Below, piece after piece: positions 11,066 through 13,137 of a stretch of 13,137 nucleotides of DNA; the first letter of the stretch is position 1, and each line of letters starts with the position of its first letter. The position numbers were made by a program, and so were the translations under genes. Source of the DNA: SIG636 sp045604285 (GTDB lineage: Bacteria > Bacillota > Clostridia > Oscillospirales > CAG-382); assembly GCA_045604285.1 (NCBI GenBank), contig JAZUNS010000142.1, positions 1 through 13,137 of the forward strand, in the 5' to 3' direction. The notes beneath the pieces were generated by a model. The model had not been told where the DNA came from, searched no databases, and saw only the letters and a list, made by a program, of their open reading frames with translations.

Positions 11066-13137
11066 TTATTCAGCAGAGCTTTCAGAGGATTCAACAACCT
11101 CAGAGGATTCTGCGGAAACCTCAACGGACTCGGAAGATTCTGCGGAAACTTCAACGGATTCGGAGGATTCGATGGAAGCATCTGCGGATTCAGCAGACTC
11201 AACGGATTCTTCAGAAGCTTCTGCAGAGCTTTCTTTCTTCTTGTTGTCTTCCTTATCGTTCTTGTCTTCGTCCTTCTCGTCGCCCTCGGCCTTCTTAACT
11301 TCGTCAATAGCCTTCTGTGCGTTTTCGGTTATACCGGTAAAGGTAGTCTTGGTGAAGGTGTAGATAGCAGACCAATCTTCAATAACGGTGTTGGTCTTGT
11401 CAACCTTTTCGTCACTTTCTTCGTCAGCATCCTCGGGAGTGATAGAGAAGTCGCAAGAGGTAAGCTTCTTGGTGTTGAATATTTCATCAAAGGCACTTAT
11501 GTCCTTAAGAAGGGTGTTTTCGGAAAGGTCAACGCTGGTTACAGCCTCAAGAGTTTCAAGACCGGTAAGGGAGGTGAACTTGTTGCCTGCCAGGTCAAGA
11601 GTTGCAAGCTTGGTGCACTGGGACATATCAGCAAGCTTTTCAATCTCGTTATTGGAAAGGGTAAGGGTGGTAAGCTCCTTAAGACCAACGAAACCTGCCA
11701 TATCGGTAAGCTTGTTGCTGTCAAGGCTGATGCTGGTGATGGTGGTTGCCTTGCCAAGGTTGCCAAGCTCGGAAATTTCGTTTTCGTTAGCGTTTATGGT
11801 CTTAACGGTCTTGCTGGTGCCGATACCGTCAAGAGAGGTAAGCTTGTTGTTGTTGATGGTAAGGGTTTCAAGCTTGGGTGCAGTGCCTGCGCCGCCGATA
11901 GTGGTTATTTCGTTTTTATCAACGGTAAGGGTGGTAAGCGCCTTTGCGCCGGCAAGACTTTCGGGGATAGCGGTTATTACGTTATCAGAAGCGGTAAGGG
12001 TAGTAAGAGCTGCCATATCGCTTATGCAGGAAATATCACTGATGATGTTGCCGGTGATGTTGAGGGTTTCAAGAGCCTTAAAGCCCTTAAGTGCGGAAAT
12101 ATCGCTAAGGGTTCTGCCAACAAGATCTCTTTCTTCTTCTGCATCTGCATCGGAGGAGGTTTCGTCGGAAGAAGCTTCTTCAGAGGATTCCTCTGCTGCG
12201 TCAACAACTGCCTGGTCAACACAGTTTGTTGCGGAGAAGGTAGTCATAACGGACTTGTTGCCCTGGATACCGTTAAGGTCGGTAAGAGCGTTGCCGTTTG
12301 CATAAAGAGTCATTATATTGGAAGTGCCGCTGAGGGGCTCAAGAGAGGTTATCTTGTTCTGGTTAAGGTTTATAAGCTTAATCTCGGTATTGTTCTTAAG
12401 ACCTTCAATAGAGGTAAGCTTGTTGTAGGAAAGGTCCACGCTCTTAAGAGTGGAAACAGCGCTAAGCTCGTCAATACTGTCAAGACCGCAGCCTGCAACC
12501 TCAAGGTGTTCAAGACCGGTCATCTTTTCAATGCCTGCAAGGTTGTCAAGACCGGAATAACCAAGGCTAAGGTACTTAACCTTCTCATAATTGGGTATCT
12601 GAGAAAGGCTGGTAAGCTCGGTCATGTCGTTTGCGGTCTGGAAGCTCTGCAAAGAGTAGTAGGGCAGATAGTGAGGATTCTTTTCTGCAGTGTAGCCGTA
12701 CATACTGTACATAGAGAAGTAATACTGATGCATGCTGTAGGTGCTTCTTGTAGAAGAACCGCTAAGCTGGAGGACTTCGATATTGCTGAACAAGGCAAGG
12801 TCGTCAATATCGTTGAACGCATAGAATACAACCAAATGATCAGGAATCTCTTCTTCCTCTTCTTCCTCTTCTTCAGCCTTAGAGGAGCTGTCGTCCTTCT
12901 TATCGGATTCGTCAGCCTTGGAAGAATCTTCCTTAGATTCGGTGCTTTCTTCTACGGAAGCTTCAGAGCTTTCTGCGGATTCAGCGGAAGCTTCAGAGCT
13001 TTCAGCGGATTCGGCAGATTCAGCGGAAATCTCGGAGCTTTCAGCGGATTCAGCAGATTCAACGGAAGCCTCGGAGTTTTCAGCGGATTCAGCAGATTCA
13101 GCGGAAGCTTCGGAGCTTTCAGCGGATTCAGCAGATT
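11066..13137 (-). CDS. Leucine-rich-repeat protein with Ser/Ala/Glu-rich flanks, N-terminus outside window
   Basis: About 690 codons are open from the window edge to the TAA at 11066; a TTG at 12835 is not the true start, because the frame continues upstream without a stop. From the visible N-side: acidic Ser/Ala/Glu repeats (12875-13137), a run of nine Glu (12848-12874), a Tyr/Met/Ser-rich stretch, then 22-residue SDS22/internalin-like repeats (LxxLxLxxNxIxxI) in two blocks, roughly 12598-12236 and 12121-11516. A Ser/Glu insert at 12122-12199 separates the blocks. A short non-repeat domain and a Lys/Asp/Glu region follow, and the protein ends in more Ser/Glu/Val repeats. No membrane helix or LPXTG motif occurs at the C-terminus, so any export signal or lipid anchor must lie off the window. 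A secreted or surface binding protein is likely; the ligand is unknown. Confidence 0.85.
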   Translation of the reverse strand, partial: SAESAESSEASAESAESAENSEASVESAESAESSEISAESAESAESSEASAESAESSEASVEESTESKEDSSKADESDKKDDSSSKAEEEEEEEEEIPDHLVVFYAFNDIDDLALFSNIEVLQLSGSSTRSTYSMHQYYFSMYSMYGYTAEKNPHYLPYYSLQSFQTANDMTELTSLSQIPNYEKVKYLSLGYSGLDNLAGIEKMTGLEHLEVAGCGLDSIDELSAVSTLKSVDLSYNKLTSIEGLKNNTEIKLINLNQNKITSLEPLSGTSNIMTLYANGNALTDLNGIQGNKSVMTTFSATNCVDQAVVDAAEESSEEASSDETSSDADAEEERDLVGRTLSDISALKGFKALETLNITGNIISDISCISDMAALTTLTASDNVITAIPESLAGAKALTTLTVDKNEITTIGGAGTAPKLETLTINNNKLTSLDGIGTSKTVKTINANENEISELGNLGKATTITSISLDSNKLTDMAGFVGLKELTTLTLSNNEIEKLADMSQCTKLATLDLAGNKFTSLTGLETLEAVTSVDLSENTLLKDISAFDEIFNTKKLTSCDFSITPEDADEESDEKVDKTNTVIEDWSAIYTFTKTTFTGITENAQKAIDEVKKAEGDEKDEDKNDKEDNKKKESSAEASEESVESAESADASIESSESVEVSAESSESVEVSAESSEVVESSESSAE
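11111..11170 (-). repeat. 30-bp tandem repeat, two copies, in the LRR gene 3' end
   Basis: Two near-identical 30-bp units (11111-11140 and 11141-11170) encode the 10-residue unit ESSESVEVSA. More degenerate copies flank them. The differences are mainly synonymous, so selection seems to preserve the amino acid pattern. Confidence 0.7.
12848..12874 (-). repeat. 9-bp tandem repeat encoding nine glutamates
   Basis: Three copies of a 9-bp unit (GAAGAAGAG on the minus strand) give an unbroken poly-Glu tract just before the folded region of the LRR protein. A simple repeat like this could change length without shifting frame. Confidence 0.7.
12957..13137 (-). repeat. 39-bp tandem repeat array (13-residue Ser/Ala/Glu unit)
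   Basis: Units at 12957-12986 (30 bp, short by three codons), 12987-13025, 13026-13064, 13065-13103 and 13104-13137 (cut by the window edge). Each full unit encodes a version of AESAESAESSEAS. The array probably continues beyond the window. All length changes seen are multiples of three, so the frame is kept. Confidence 0.85.

Noticed and set aside
11388..12305. 305-codon plus-strand open frame opposite the LRR gene
   Set aside because: Antisense to a repetitive coding region; its Ser/Val/Leu-rich translation is the expected shadow of the repeated LRR codons.

Overview
The window looks like part of a low-to-mid-GC Gram-positive chromosome, most likely an anaerobic Clostridia-type Bacillota. 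The signs are an atp operon in the usual Firmicutes order, several near-consensus sigma-A promoters, purine-rich ribosome binding sites, TTG start codons (atpD, comF, dinB) and a Gram-positive-type LexA operator (GAAC-N4-GTTC). No tRNA, rRNA, CRISPR array or insertion sequence is visible. Assignment to a named genus is not possible from sequence alone.

Layout. Positions 1-319 are noncoding: the 3' region of the atp operon, with three strong hairpins ending in a terminator. Positions 320-7165 (minus strand) hold one tightly packed unit transcribed leftwards from a strong promoter at 7191-7219: comF, then atpB (a), atpE (c), atpF (b), a 753-codon b-delta-alpha fusion, atpG (gamma), atpD (beta) and atpC (epsilon). 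Positions 7166-7319 are a divergent regulatory region with a dinB promoter flanked and overlapped by two mirror-image LexA boxes. Positions 7320-9391 (plus strand) carry a Y-family DNA polymerase and a divergent Lgt-like membrane protein with its own promoter. Positions 9417-10973 (minus strand) carry asd (aspartate-semialdehyde dehydrogenase) followed 3 bp later by a low-molecular-weight protein tyrosine phosphatase. Positions 11066-13137 (minus strand) are a leucine-rich-repeat protein, cut by the window edge, flanked by Ser/Ala/Glu-rich tandem repeats.

The standout is the ATP synthase. No free delta gene or free alpha gene exists here. One open reading frame carries a b-like membrane anchor and coiled coil, a delta C-terminal domain, and a complete alpha subunit. 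The delta N-terminal domain, which normally docks the stalk onto alpha, appears to be missing and replaced by a covalent join. No ATG, GTG or TTG in frame could start a free alpha near its natural N-terminus. Because the enzyme normally has three alpha, two b and one delta, this raises a real stoichiometry puzzle. The same operon also shows an epsilon without its inhibitory C-terminal hairpin and a c subunit whose helix-1 glycine motif is entirely replaced. Together these point to an unusual F-type ATPase with a rebuilt peripheral stalk.

Functional calls for the core ATP synthase subunits, DinB, Asd, ComF and the phosphatase rest on clear motifs. The role of the LRR protein, the biochemical activity of the Lgt-like protein and all statements on stoichiometry or regulation are inference.
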